From Chryseobacterium tagetis (GTDB lineage Bacteria; Bacteroidota; Bacteroidia; Flavobacteriales; Weeksellaceae): a stretch of DNA of 64,000 nt. The stretch is from positions 186,001 through 250,000 of the forward strand of contig NZ_JAERSE020000003.1 in the NCBI RefSeq assembly GCF_016735585.2, written 5' to 3'. Shown in pieces: positions 8,627 to 17,951 of this stretch. The position numbers and the translations under genes are program-made. Below the pieces are notes generated by a model. The model did no database searches. It saw nothing but the letters and a program-made list of their open reading frames with translations, and was not told the DNA's origin. Numbering within the stretch: position 1 is the first letter of the stretch; each line of letters begins with the position of its first letter.

Positions 8627-9526
8627 TTGAAGAATCTGAAATATTATTTAGCTGCCATTTTTGCCTTTGCTACGTGGGGAACTTTTAGCTTAGTTTTAAG
8701 ACCGTTACATGCTTACGCTTCGCTGGATATTCTGTTTTACAGAGTTTTTAGTTGTGCTATTATTATGACTTTGGTGACAATACTTTTCAGACGGTTGAAA
8801 CTGAAGGATAATTTAAAATATTTTAAAGATCTTGATAAAAAGAATAAGCAGAAAATAATAGGATTAAATATTCTGAGCAGTATTCTGCTTACCGCAAATT
8901 GGTTTTCCTTTATTTATGTTATGAATCATGTGAGTGTACGAGCGACTTCGGTGGCTTATCTTGTGTGTCCGATTATTACTACCATTCTTGCGTTTTTTAT
9001 TTTGCGGGAAAAACTGACCAGACTACAATGGCTATCCGTTTTTCTGAGCGGAGTAGGATGTGTTTTATTATCCTATTCCAACCTATTGGATATGTTGTAC
9101 AGCAGTATTATTGGCTCTACTTATGCGTGTTATTTGATTACTCAAAGCGTAAATTCAAAGTTTGATAAATTTCTGATTCTGAACTTTCATATGATTTTGG
9201 CAGCCCTCATTTTATTGCCATTCTTTCCAACATATTCAGGGCCGGTTCCTACTGATTTCAAATTCTATCTCTATGTGGAAATCATTGCCGTCATGTACAC
9301 TATTGTGCCGTTGCTTCTAAATTTATATGCAATGTCCGGAATTGCTTCTTCAAAAGTAGGCATGATTCTCAATATCAATCCGATTATTGCATTTATCCTG
9401 GCGGGAGCAGTTTACCATGAAGCACTCCAGGAAATGCAGATTGTAGCCTATTCAATCATATTTCTGGCGGTGGTTGTTTTTAATGCAAAAGAAATTTTCA
9501 GATTGCAAAAGGAAGCAGCGGTTTAG
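8627..9526 (+). CDS. EamA/DMT superfamily permease, TTG start
   Basis: This 299-residue membrane protein has about ten hydrophobic segments arranged as two EamA repeats, and the SVRATSVAYLVCPIITTILAF stretch is typical of RarD-like members. It probably exports or imports a small metabolite across the inner membrane; the substrate is unknown. Translation starts at TTG (8627-8629), because no ATG fits the conserved N-terminus MKNLKYYLAAIFAFATWGTF. It is monocistronic and ends at a bidirectional terminator. Confidence 0.8.
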   Translation: MKNLKYYLAAIFAFATWGTFSLVLRPLHAYASLDILFYRVFSCAIIMTLVTILFRRLKLKDNLKYFKDLDKKNKQKIIGLNILSSILLTANWFSFIYVMNHVSVRATSVAYLVCPIITTILAFFILREKLTRLQWLSVFLSGVGCVLLSYSNLLDMLYSSIIGSTYACYLITQSVNSKFDKFLILNFHMILAALILLPFFPTYSGPVPTDFKFYLYVEIIAVMYTIVPLLLNLYAMSGIASSKVGMILNINPIIAFILAGAVYHEALQEMQIVAYSIIFLAVVVFNAKEIFRLQKEAAV

Positions 9527-9559
9527 ATACTGTTGCCTTTTGTTTATTGATTAAAATAA

Positions 9560-9591
9560 AAACCAAAGCAGTACACTTCTGCTTTGGTTTA
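9560..9591. terminator. Bidirectional rho-independent terminator
   Basis: Stem AAACCAAAGCAG / CTGCTTTGGTTT with a TACACTT loop and a T-rich tail, between the convergent EamA and DoxD genes. Confidence 0.85.
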
Positions 9592-9614
9592 TTTTTGACC
9601 TTTTAAGATGGATT

Positions 9615-10631
9615 TTAATTAATCTTAGCTTTCCATTCAATACCACTAATGTCTATCAGTTTTAATGAATAGACTTTCTCTTTATTGGCAGTCAGATCAT
9701 TAATGTTAATTTTTATATCAGCTTTAGAACCTAAAGGAATAATTAAGCTGTGCTTTCCAGATTTTACTTTAGCCACATAATGATTTTTGATATTCTCCTT
9801 AGGAAATTCTGAAAGCTCCTTAAGATTGAATTCCTTTAAAATATTTCCATGCTGATCTAGGAGATGAATCCCTATAAGAAATGATCCGTAAACATCCACA
9901 CCTTCTGTACGATGAAGGGTAAAGTACAGATCGGAATTCCGCAACAAAGCATTGGTAATTTCAAGTTTAGGCTTTACGGATTTGTTGTGTAATGTTCCCC
10001 AAACGCCACCATGAAAATATTGATTCGTAAAAAGAGTCATTCCAAAAATAACGATAGACCCCATTAACACCAGAGGTCTAAGATTGGAAATCGGAAGAAC
10101 ACCTGAATTGAACCACTGAAACCATTTTTTGTGAGTGAAATGAAAGTTATGTTGTAACAAATAATGATCGACAGAATAAAAACTGCTTCCTGTCAGAAAA
10201 AGAGTAAAACCTCCTGCAATTCCCAGAACACCTATCTGCCATTCATCAAGACAGGTCGTTCCGATCCATCCGGATCCAAGCAAAATTCCTAGGGCAAGAC
10301 TAAAGACACCGATGCTCATCAGTCGGGTAAATATTCCTAACATGATGAAGAGACCAACGATTGCCTCAATGATCGTAAAAGCCATCATAGAACGCTGTAA
10401 TGTATCAGGATGGGTGACAAGATATTCGATAACAGGCTTAATGCCTAATGCATTGGGAAGAAAATGATTGAACTTTTCCCCAACATAGCCTGCTTCGTCA
10501 GGAATTAATTTGTTTTCAAGCACAAGCCTGCGCCAAAAGGCAGAAAAATAGGTCCAGCCAATGACAAGACGGAGCGATAGTGTAAATAAACCAGCGGCAT
10601 AATAGCTCTGGTTTTTTGTATAATGATTCAT
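9615..10631 (-). CDS. DoxD-DoxA fusion, TQO-like membrane protein
   Basis: This 338-residue protein has an N-terminal DoxD/DoxX-type membrane domain (about 12-215, four to five helices, including RLVIGWTYFSAFWRR and the GSGWIGTTCLDEWQIG loop). The C-terminal periplasmic-type domain (about 220-338) resembles DoxA. The archaeal thiosulfate:quinone oxidoreductase has these as two subunits, DoxD and DoxA; here they are fused, as known in Bacteroidota. A thiosulfate or other sulfur substrate is inferred from the family only. A small unknown membrane or exported protein is encoded 50 bases upstream, likely in the same transcript. Confidence 0.75.
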   Translation of the reverse strand: MNHYTKNQSYYAAGLFTLSLRLVIGWTYFSAFWRRLVLENKLIPDEAGYVGEKFNHFLPNALGIKPVIEYLVTHPDTLQRSMMAFTIIEAIVGLFIMLGIFTRLMSIGVFSLALGILLGSGWIGTTCLDEWQIGVLGIAGGFTLFLTGSSFYSVDHYLLQHNFHFTHKKWFQWFNSGVLPISNLRPLVLMGSIVIFGMTLFTNQYFHGGVWGTLHNKSVKPKLEITNALLRNSDLYFTLHRTEGVDVYGSFLIGIHLLDQHGNILKEFNLKELSEFPKENIKNHYVAKVKSGKHSLIIPLGSKADIKININDLTANKEKVYSLKLIDISGIEWKAKIN

Positions 10632-10681
10632 GAAAGTATACTTGTTTAATAATTTGAATTAAAATTGATTTGAGAATCCTC

Positions 10682-11059
10682 TTAAATCAGGTCTAACCTC
10701 AATTGTTTAAACAAAATATATTTCGGAGGGCTGTTTCCGGTGGTGGTTTTTGAATACTTTGAAAGTATTTTTTCCTCTCTTTGATTTTTTAAATACAGAG
10801 TAAAGCTCAAAACAAAATCTGCTTTTCTCGCATTTATATCTGCTTTAGAAACTAATGTTTTGGAGGTGTTTTGAAAAGAAGTATCACACTGGGCAGTTGA
10901 GGTAACCGTTGTTTTCACTTTATTTAAAGTTCCCGGATACTGAATGTCAAAAATATTGAGCAAATCTCTTTTTACACTGCATGGTGATAGTGAAAACGTC
11001 AGAAGCAACAGGATAGTGATTGCTTTATAAAAACCAATATGTGATTTAGGGTGAGACAT
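10682..11059 (-). CDS. Hypothetical exported protein
   Basis: This 125-residue protein is not recognised. It has a hydrophobic N-terminal segment (about 12-25, ITILLLLTFSLSPC) that could be a signal or lipoprotein signal ending at Cys27, although Pro before the Cys is atypical. The rest is polar and has one further Cys (CDTSF). It is co-oriented with, and 50 bases upstream of, the DoxD-DoxA gene, which suggests a joint transcript. No function is proposed. Confidence 0.5.
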   Translation of the reverse strand: MSHPKSHIGFYKAITILLLLTFSLSPCSVKRDLLNIFDIQYPGTLNKVKTTVTSTAQCDTSFQNTSKTLVSKADINARKADFVLSFTLYLKNQREEKILSKYSKTTTGNSPPKYILFKQLRLDLI

Positions 11060-11192
11060 TGTTACAAAACTAATCTTTTATTTTAATCTAATACAGGCTT
11101 CAAAATAAATTTAAGATGGAGAATGGACTGCTGACAAACAGTTGTCAGGAGTTACTACTATCTTTACAGTATAAAATGTAATCAAAACAAAA

Positions 11193-11744
11193 ATGAGTTA
11201 TTGCTTAGTAATCGATGGGATGCAGCCTGAAAGCAGAAGAGAGCTTCACAAAAATTACCATGATAACCATTATGGATTTCCGATTCATGATGATAACGAA
11301 CTGTTCGGAAGGCTGATTATGGAAATCAATCAGGCGGGATTGAGCTGGGAAACGATTCTTAAAAAAGAAGAAAGTTTCAGAAAGGCATACAGCAACTTTG
11401 AGATCGATAAAATAGCCCATTATACAGAAGCAGACCGTGAAAGACTTTTGAATGATCCCGGAATTATCAGAAATAAATTAAAAGTAAATGCAGCCATTGA
11501 AAATGCAAAAACGATTCTCGGTCTACAGAAAGAATTCGGCTCTTTTGAAAAATGGCTGGAACATCATCATCCGAAAACATTACAGGAATGGATGAAGCTT
11601 TTTAAGAAAACCTTTAAATTCACAGGAGGTGAAATTGTGAATGAATTCCTGATGAGCATTGGCTATCTTAAAGGTTCACACGCAGAAAGCTGCCCGGTTT
11701 ATCACAAAGTTTTGCAGCAGAATCCTAAGTGGTTTACAGAATAG
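11193..11744 (+). CDS. tag: DNA-3-methyladenine glycosylase I
   Basis: This 183-residue base-excision repair enzyme removes 3-methyladenine from alkylated DNA. It aligns with E. coli Tag over its length: Cys4, the YHDNHYG motif (22-28, His23), the catalytic Glu44 in MEINQAGLSW and the C-terminal His and Cys of HAESCPVYH, which complete the zinc site with Cys4 and His23. It is monocistronic, with the start chosen at the ATG immediately before SYC. It acts in the cytoplasm. Confidence 0.92.
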   Translation: MSYCLVIDGMQPESRRELHKNYHDNHYGFPIHDDNELFGRLIMEINQAGLSWETILKKEESFRKAYSNFEIDKIAHYTEADRERLLNDPGIIRNKLKVNAAIENAKTILGLQKEFGSFEKWLEHHHPKTLQEWMKLFKKTFKFTGGEIVNEFLMSIGYLKGSHAESCPVYHKVLQQNPKWFTE

Positions 11745-11847
11745 ATTAAAATTTTCACAGAATTCATTTCGGAGAAATGAATTCTGTTTGCAATAGAAAA
11801 ATCACACCCGGGCGAATGTGATGCCCCAATATTTTTTAGCTTTATTT

Positions 11848-12357
11848 TCATTTTAAACTTCTCACCGATACATCAGGTTTTTCACCCTGAGGAACAATGA
11901 AAATAGCATCATCACTGATCGTATCTCCCGAATCAAAATAATAACTTCCGGTCACAGGAATTATACTGTTGGTGAATTTTCCCGATTTATCATAAGCCGA
12001 ATACGTGACATTAATGATTTGTGCTTTCATTTTCAGTTGAATTTTCTTTGAAGTAAGCTTGGCTCCGGTTGCATTGATGCAGTCCAGTTCTACAATACCG
12101 ATGTTGCTTACAATTTGAGGATAAGATGTAAGTCTGATATTATAAGATTTTTCCGAAGTATTTTTTACCGTTGCAGATACTTTATAGCGGTCAAAAGGCT
12201 TTCCGCCCACTTCAATGCTTTCTTTGTTTAAAATATTAAAAACAACGCTCATTCCATTGAGATCAACAGCTTGTCCGTCTGATATTTTTTGAGCTTTAAG
12301 GGAGGTTACCAAACCTATTGCGATAAAAAATAAAAATGATAAAATTGAAGTTTTCAT
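11848..12357 (-). CDS. Hypothetical secreted protein
   Basis: This 169-residue protein has a clear signal peptide (MKTSILSFLFFIAIGLVTSLKAQ, cut after about 22). The mature part is predicted beta-rich with alternating hydrophobic strands, such as YKVSATVKNTSEKSYNIRL, reminiscent of Ig-like or transglutaminase-associated beta domains, but I do not recognise the family. It is flanked by tag (convergent) and the HAD-like gene (co-oriented, 45 bases upstream). Confidence 0.6.
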   Translation of the reverse strand: MKTSILSFLFFIAIGLVTSLKAQKISDGQAVDLNGMSVVFNILNKESIEVGGKPFDRYKVSATVKNTSEKSYNIRLTSYPQIVSNIGIVELDCINATGAKLTSKKIQLKMKAQIINVTYSAYDKSGKFTNSIIPVTGSYYFDSGDTISDDAIFIVPQGEKPDVSVRSLK

Positions 12358-12402
12358 AGATGTTATATTTGGTGTTACTAAATTTAAGAAAAATGATCAA
12401 AT

Positions 12403-12834
12403 TTATATGGGGAAGTTTGATAAAATATGCTTAGTTATTAATTCATCTTTTATTCTTAATAATTCGTCTTTGTTGTTTAAATTGACCTCGATTAAGCTTT
12501 CTAAGCAATTGTTTTTTTCTAAAATCAACTTCTCTGAATATAAAGGGTAATCATCCAGCCAAATGAAATCTGAATTAAAATCAATACCTTCTGTTTTTAA
12601 AGTTTCCCAATTTGTTGGCTTTACTTTTTTTAAAATATTGATCATATTTTCATTATAGTAATAGCTTAGATATTTAATTGTAGGATTTATATCTCCTTTA
12701 CAGTGTGTTGTCAACCAGTAACAATCAAAGTTTTCAATTACAAAATTGATGAAATCTTCAATGTTTTCAGCAGGTTGGGTGTGTTTTGATGTTAAAGTTA
12801 CACCATCAATATCTAAGTATATTTTTTTATTCAT
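12403..12834 (-). CDS. HAD-like hydrolase domain protein
   Basis: This small protein (143 residues from the preferred start) opens with the HAD motif I DIDGV (Asp nucleophile and Asp+2). It has a Thr-rich motif II region (LTTHCKGD) and an acidic LDDYPLY segment suited to motif IV, so the basic HAD phosphatase set seems present without a large cap. An in-frame ATG at 12844-12846 would add four residues; the start at 12832-12834 puts MNKK directly before the fold. Substrate unknown. It lies 32 bases downstream of the patatin-like gene. Confidence 0.65.
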   Translation of the reverse strand: MNKKIYLDIDGVTLTSKHTQPAENIEDFINFVIENFDCYWLTTHCKGDINPTIKYLSYYYNENMINILKKVKPTNWETLKTEGIDFNSDFIWLDDYPLYSEKLILEKNNCLESLIEVNLNNKDELLRIKDELITKHILSNFPI

Positions 12835-12866
12835 ATTCAGGTTCAAATTTTCAATTATTCATAAAT

Positions 12867-14453
12867 TTACCCAACAGTCGGCGTATCTTCTTCCTTCAAA
12901 ATCTTTTTCTCTTTCATAGACAGCATCATTCTTTCGTACTTGTATTTTTCCCAATCAAACTGATGAAGAAAATCCAGCGCAGCCTGGAAACCACGGTTGA
13001 AGAGTTCTTCTTTCTCCTCTTTTTTCATGAAGAAATTCAGCCAGTTGCTTGTGCCGCAGTTTACAGTTTGAATACTGAACAGATGGTAAAAAGTATGCTT
13101 GGTAAGGAATGTTTTATCATTGAAACCTTTCAGGGTACTGATGATATTTCCTGCAAAAGAAAGGGGAGACTTCAACACTTCTTGACTTGTTTTTCCTTTT
13201 TCTGAAAGAATATCAGAATCGCTGGTTAGCTGAACTCCAAATAAAGGGACTCTCGGATAAAAAATATCGGCAGAATGGAAAAGGTCGATCGGGAAATTCG
13301 AAATACTTCCGCCATCAATGAAAACTCCTGCAGGATTGATGTCTTCCGGTTTGGTATTCATCCAGTATCTCCATGCGTATTTTACAGAATCATCATTTGT
13401 ATTGATGTGCTTTTGTACAGGTTCAAAAAAGAAAGGAACCGACATTGAGGCACGGACAAATTCAGCAGGACTGATGTGTTTCAGTTCTTCTTCCGACCAA
13501 TATAAGTTTGCCATTGTAGGCAGTTCCACTTTGATTTTGGCATTAATATCGGTGGTAATAACAATGTATTCTGATTTTAATAAATAGAAAGGATCTTTTT
13601 TATAATACTCATTATTTACAGTGCTTTCATAGAAGATTTTATAACGGATTTCATCAATGTGTTCCTGATTTTTTATCCGGATGTTTTCAATACCTTTCAA
13701 TGCATTGGTATAATATTCCATGTCATTTCCGTACCGGTAATTAAGATTGAGGTCTTTCCCGGATTTTACAAACTTTTCATTCAAGGAAGCGACGGTTTTT
13801 ATTCCGAACCCTTCTAAAACCTGTGTCATTTGATTTAAAAAAGTATTTCCCGGATTCAGCCCTGAATTGGCTTTTTTCAGGTCATTATAAAGCTTTCTGA
13901 TATAGAAAAATGCAATAATGACCGGAATGATCGGAATCAAAAAAAGCAGCTTTGCCCGTAACGTCGTTTCTGAAGGAGTTGCAAAAGGAATGATCAGAAG
14001 AATAAGCATGGTAACAGCAGCCAGAATAACGTTAATTTTAATAAAATTCTTATTATTCAAAAGAGAATGGATGGTGGTTTTTACATAGGTTTTTCCATCC
14101 ATGAAATCTGCAAAATTCCAGTTGAAAAGGATATCTTTTATAATCTCACTTTTGGCTTCTTCTTTGGTTTTGCAGGCTGCAATAAGCATTGTGTTGATCG
14201 CTCCTGCACTGGTTCCTGCAATTTTCAGAAAACGGATTCCGAAAATTTCAAGACCATACAGATAACCTACCAGTGCACTTCCCCAAACTCCGCCTCCTTC
14301 CTGTACAAATTCCACATATTGATTTCCGTTGGCATCTAAAAGATCAGAAAATTCTTTGGTAGATATATTTTCATGCAAAGCTTTCAGTTTTTCTTGGGAT
14401 GCCGGCGAAAGAATATTTTCTTCAAGAATAGTGTTCAGGATATCAGTTTTCAT
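12867..14453 (-). CDS. Patatin-like phospholipase with two membrane segments
   Basis: This 528-residue protein has the patatin lipase signatures: the oxyanion loop GGGVWG (53-58), the nucleophile motif GTSAG with Ser82, and the catalytic Asp in DGG (380-382). Unlike minimal patatins it carries two predicted transmembrane helices (about 140-157 and 167-185) inserted between nucleophile and Asp, so it is probably tethered to the inner membrane with the catalytic halves on one face. Phospholipid hydrolysis is inferred from the family. CorA is encoded 24 bases upstream in the same direction. Confidence 0.82.
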   Translation of the reverse strand: MKTDILNTILEENILSPASQEKLKALHENISTKEFSDLLDANGNQYVEFVQEGGGVWGSALVGYLYGLEIFGIRFLKIAGTSAGAINTMLIAACKTKEEAKSEIIKDILFNWNFADFMDGKTYVKTTIHSLLNNKNFIKINVILAAVTMLILLIIPFATPSETTLRAKLLFLIPIIPVIIAFFYIRKLYNDLKKANSGLNPGNTFLNQMTQVLEGFGIKTVASLNEKFVKSGKDLNLNYRYGNDMEYYTNALKGIENIRIKNQEHIDEIRYKIFYESTVNNEYYKKDPFYLLKSEYIVITTDINAKIKVELPTMANLYWSEEELKHISPAEFVRASMSVPFFFEPVQKHINTNDDSVKYAWRYWMNTKPEDINPAGVFIDGGSISNFPIDLFHSADIFYPRVPLFGVQLTSDSDILSEKGKTSQEVLKSPLSFAGNIISTLKGFNDKTFLTKHTFYHLFSIQTVNCGTSNWLNFFMKKEEKEELFNRGFQAALDFLHQFDWEKYKYERMMLSMKEKKILKEEDTPTVG

Positions 14454-14477
14454 AGTTTTAGTTTGGTTTTTAGTTTT

Positions 14478-15377
14478 TTACCATTGCTTCCGCCTTGCAT
14501 AGATAAATGTACAGATAACAACCACGGCCATGACTCCTAATGTAATGTAATATCCGTATTTATGACGAAGTTCAGGCATGTTGTCGAAGTTCATACCATA
14601 TAAACCGGCAATAAAAGTAATGGGCAAGAAATAGACTGAATAGATCGCTAACACTTTCATAACCTGATTGGCTTTCTGATCGGAAAGGGCCAGAAACATA
14701 GAAATAAGGTTGGTAATCTGAATATTTAGGTGGTCGAAATCGGCTACTACATCTTTATGTTTATCTTTTAAATCTACTACTTCCGAATCCTGTAAATTCA
14801 GCAGTTTAAATTTATCGATCGCATCTGTAGAAATCGTCAGAACTCTAGAGTTGAGCCCTGATTTTCTTTTTAATTTATAGAGTCTTCTGATCTGATTGGT
14901 GTGATTGGTATTTTTAAGAAAAATTTCATTTTCAATATTATCCATGGTCTCCATCAGGCTTACTGCTTCATCATCAAAGCTTTTCATAATCAGTAAAGCG
15001 ATCATTAAAGCAATTTTTTCAGGAGTGGTTTCTACCTGTGTGGTAGAAAGCTGTTTCTTGGTCTGAACAATACTTTTGGTCTTCATCCGGTGAATGGTGA
15101 TGATGGTATTGTTGATAAGAAAAATCCCGATTTTGGTACTAATGTCACTGATTGTATTGAGTGTTTTTCTTTCCAGCTCTGTGCTTTCTCTGAGAAGAAA
15201 AAACTTTACATTTCCGTCTTCTTCATATTTTGGTAAATGGTTTGGATCTAATGTATCTTCTAAAAGAAGATTATTAATTTCATATCTCTCATGAAGAAAT
15301 TTTAAATCTTCTTCAGTAGGAGCTTCTACATCTACCCATTCGCATTGAGAATCTCTATATATAGTGTTAATTGACAT
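14478..15377 (-). CDS. corA: CorA family magnesium/cobalt transporter
   Basis: This 299-residue protein has a large cytoplasmic helical domain and two C-terminal transmembrane helices. The selectivity signature YGMNF (Gly261-Met262-Asn263) lies at the end of the first, and a basic tail (ARRKQW) follows the second. It forms the pentameric Mg2+ channel of the inner membrane. A TAATTTTG element on the minus strand (15433-15440) upstream can serve as promoter; it overlaps the divergent fabH promoter region. Confidence 0.92.
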   Translation of the reverse strand: MSINTIYRDSQCEWVDVEAPTEEDLKFLHERYEINNLLLEDTLDPNHLPKYEEDGNVKFFLLRESTELERKTLNTISDISTKIGIFLINNTIITIHRMKTKSIVQTKKQLSTTQVETTPEKIALMIALLIMKSFDDEAVSLMETMDNIENEIFLKNTNHTNQIRRLYKLKRKSGLNSRVLTISTDAIDKFKLLNLQDSEVVDLKDKHKDVVADFDHLNIQITNLISMFLALSDQKANQVMKVLAIYSVYFLPITFIAGLYGMNFDNMPELRHKYGYYITLGVMAVVVICTFIYARRKQW

Positions 15378-15449
15378 AAGTAAAAATAGTAATATTTTGA
15401 AATAGTATGTATTAAATAAATTTTATCTTTACCAAAATTAAAAAACTAT

Positions 15450-16472
15450 ATGATTAAAAGTACAATAAAAGGGATTGGATTTCATGTTCCGGACAACGTT
15501 GTTACAAATGATGATCTAGCAAAATTAATGACGACCAATGATGAATGGATCACGGAGAGGACAGGTATCAAAGAAAGAAGACACAGAAAAAATAGAAATG
15601 ATGCTCAGGAAACCACTGCGTATTTAGGTTTTAAAGCTTCTGAAAAAGCGCTTAAGAATGCAGGTTTGACAGCTAAGGAGATCGACTATATTATTTTTGC
15701 AACACTTTCACCGGATTATTATTTTCCGGGATGTGGAGTTTTATTACAGGATATGTTAGGTTGTGATACAATAGGAGCGTTAGACGTGAGAAACCAATGT
15801 TCTGGTTTTGTATATGCACTGAGTGTTGCCAATGCTTTTATTAAGTCAAACACGTATAAAAATATTTTGGTAGTAGGAGCGGAGATTCATTCTTTCGGAT
15901 TAGATTTTTCTGATGAAGGGCGAGGAGTTTCTGTAATTTTTGGCGATGGAGCAGGAGCAGTTGTCCTTTCTGCGACTGAAGATGAAAACGCAGGTGATAT
16001 TTTATCTTTCAATATGCATTCTGAAGGAAAATATGCAGATGAGCTGTGTACTCAGTTCCCGGGCTCTAAATACGGATGGAGCGACAGAATGAGAAAAGAG
16101 CCGGAAAATGTAACGGATAAAGAAGTATACCCGATTATGAACGGAAACTTTGTGTTCAAACATGCCGTAACAAGATTCCCTGAAACCATGCAGGAAGCGC
16201 TGGAAAAAGCTGGAAAAACCATAGAAGATTTGGATATGTTTATTCCACATCAGGCAAATTTGAGAATTGCTCAGTTTGTTCAGCAGAAATTTGGATTGCC
16301 TGATGAAAAAATTTACAACAATATCCAGAAATACGGAAATACAACGGCAGCTTCTATTCCGATTGCTTTGAGTGAAGCTATAGAAGAAGGTAAGATCAAG
16401 AGAGGAGATTTAGTACTTCTTTCCGCTTTCGGAAGCGGGTTTACGTGGGGAAGCGTTTTATTTGAATATTAA
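15450..16472 (+). CDS. fabH: 3-oxoacyl-ACP synthase III (KASIII)
   Basis: This 340-residue thiolase-fold enzyme condenses an acyl-CoA with malonyl-ACP to start fatty acid synthesis. The catalytic triad is present: Cys117 in RNQCSGF, His267 in FIPHQAN and Asn297 in GNTTAAS. The gene stands alone rather than in a plsX-fabH cluster, so it may be a second KASIII copy with different starter specificity; this cannot be settled here. It is divergent from corA and followed by a strong terminator. Confidence 0.88.
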   Translation: MIKSTIKGIGFHVPDNVVTNDDLAKLMTTNDEWITERTGIKERRHRKNRNDAQETTAYLGFKASEKALKNAGLTAKEIDYIIFATLSPDYYFPGCGVLLQDMLGCDTIGALDVRNQCSGFVYALSVANAFIKSNTYKNILVVGAEIHSFGLDFSDEGRGVSVIFGDGAGAVVLSATEDENAGDILSFNMHSEGKYADELCTQFPGSKYGWSDRMRKEPENVTDKEVYPIMNGNFVFKHAVTRFPETMQEALEKAGKTIEDLDMFIPHQANLRIAQFVQQKFGLPDEKIYNNIQKYGNTTAASIPIALSEAIEEGKIKRGDLVLLSAFGSGFTWGSVLFEY

Positions 16473-16486
16473 TTCAAAACTTACAA

Positions 16487-16528
16487 TCAATAAGAAAGCC
16501 GAAGAACATTCTTCGGCTTTCTTATTGA
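16487..16528. terminator. Bidirectional rho-independent terminator
   Basis: A near-perfect 20-bp stem (TCAATAAGAAAGCCGAAGAA against its reverse complement) with A/T-rich flanks, between convergent fabH and the thioredoxin-family gene. Confidence 0.85.
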
Positions 16529-16540
16529 TGATTTCTTATA

Positions 16541-17701
16541 CTAAAGAGTTTTTAACAACTTTTCAGTATCGGTAGAATCCTCTCCTTTGCTTTTTGCCAG
16601 CGCAATTGATTTTTCAGCCCACAATTTAGCATTCTTTTTATCACCTATTTTGTTGTAAAGGTTGGCTAAAGTATCTGTGTTGGCATAATTTTCATTTTTC
16701 TTTACAGATTCCTGAGCCCAAGCTACTGCTTTTTCCAAAGAAGATTTGTTGCTTACATTTTCAAAGAAATTCCAGGCGATAGAATTTAAATCTTCCGAAG
16801 AAAGAGCTGAAGTATCTTTGTAAAGCTCCATCGTCAGTTTTTCATATGTTGCAATATCTTTGTCTCTTAATGCTCTTCCTGCCTGAGTTTTTTTCAGTAT
16901 TTTCTCAGCTTCTTCCTTTGACATGAATTTTTGTGCTTCTGTCAGGAAATAAGTATCATTCCACTTTTTTGTATCTGCATTATATGACTTTTTGAAAAGT
17001 GTACTGATTTTAATATTCTTATCAATAGCATCATATCTTTCAGCAGGAACAACTTTTATAATTTCAGCTTTTTTTGACTGGAAAACTTTATATAGCGGGC
17101 TGTCTGTAGTCTGAGCCCCTGAAAGAAGCATTTGTACATCATCTCTGTCTAATTCTGTTTTACCAGCGAAGTAACGCTCCAATACTTTTCCTGCAAATTC
17201 AGTATCATTATAAATGGTAAGACCTGCCAAATTTTTCAAAAACTCAGGATCTTTTTCTCCGCTCTCGAATTTTTGTTTCAAAGCTGTTAATCTTTTGCTA
17301 GGATCTTCCGCATCTTTTGCAAACTGAATAAAATCTTTTTCTTCTACATACCCTAAAGTTCTGTGCACGATTTCTCCGTTTCCGTCTACGAAAAGATAAG
17401 TTGGGTAAGCTTTTACATTGTATTTTTTAGCAAGTTCAATACCTTCACCTTTTTCCATATCGATTTTTGCATTCACGAAGTGGGTGTTATAATAATCACC
17501 AACAGCCTGAAGCGGGAAGATATTCTTTGCCATCAGCTTACAAGGTCCGCACCAAGTAGTGTAAGCATCTATGAACACCAATTTTTTTTCTTTTTTAGCT
17601 TTAGCTAAAACAGTTGCGAAATTACTTTCTTCAAATTTCATTCCCTGGGCAAATGCTAATGCTCCGATAAACAGGGAAGATAATATGGCTAACTTTTTCA
17701 T
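16541..17701 (-). CDS. Secreted thioredoxin-family protein with C-terminal helical repeats
   Basis: This 386-residue protein has a signal peptide (1-19, ending AFAQ) and a thioredoxin domain with the active site WCGPC (Trp50-Cys54) followed by the cis-Pro region (VKAYPTYLFVDG). A long helical C-terminal part (about 150-386) ends with TPR-like sequence (NTDTLANLYNKIGDKKNAKLW). It is probably a periplasmic or cell-surface thiol oxidoreductase in which the helical part binds clients. A minus-strand TACATTTG element at 17722-17729 fits as promoter, with a leader of about 15 bases. Confidence 0.82.
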   Translation of the reverse strand: MKKLAILSSLFIGALAFAQGMKFEESNFATVLAKAKKEKKLVFIDAYTTWCGPCKLMAKNIFPLQAVGDYYNTHFVNAKIDMEKGEGIELAKKYNVKAYPTYLFVDGNGEIVHRTLGYVEEKDFIQFAKDAEDPSKRLTALKQKFESGEKDPEFLKNLAGLTIYNDTEFAGKVLERYFAGKTELDRDDVQMLLSGAQTTDSPLYKVFQSKKAEIIKVVPAERYDAIDKNIKISTLFKKSYNADTKKWNDTYFLTEAQKFMSKEEAEKILKKTQAGRALRDKDIATYEKLTMELYKDTSALSSEDLNSIAWNFFENVSNKSSLEKAVAWAQESVKKNENYANTDTLANLYNKIGDKKNAKLWAEKSIALAKSKGEDSTDTEKLLKTL

Positions 17702-17864
17702 TTAATTATTTTTGACCGCTACAAATGTAATAATTAAGAGTATTAATTGATTTAATTATTTGAAAAATATTATAAAGCATTGATTAATATTATGATTAAA
17801 ACAATGAAACAGTAAAATGTTCATCAATAATATGGTAAATACTCGTGCCTGACTTCTCTTATTT

Positions 17865-17902
17865 ATTAAAAATAAAAGCCCCGAAACCGAAATTCCGAGG
17901 CT
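17865..17902 (-). terminator. Rho-independent terminator of pruA
   Basis: On the minus strand AGCCTCGGAA pairs with TTTCGGGGCT (two G-T wobbles), followed by TTTATTTTT. Confidence 0.65.
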
Positions 17903-17951
17903 ATATTTCTCAATGAACAACAATTACTCATTGCCTATTATTAATTATTGA

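Noticed and set aside
12786..13205. A plus-strand 139-residue frame opposite the patatin-like gene
   Set aside because: Antisense to a well-supported patatin gene and the HAD-like gene, with no family resemblance.
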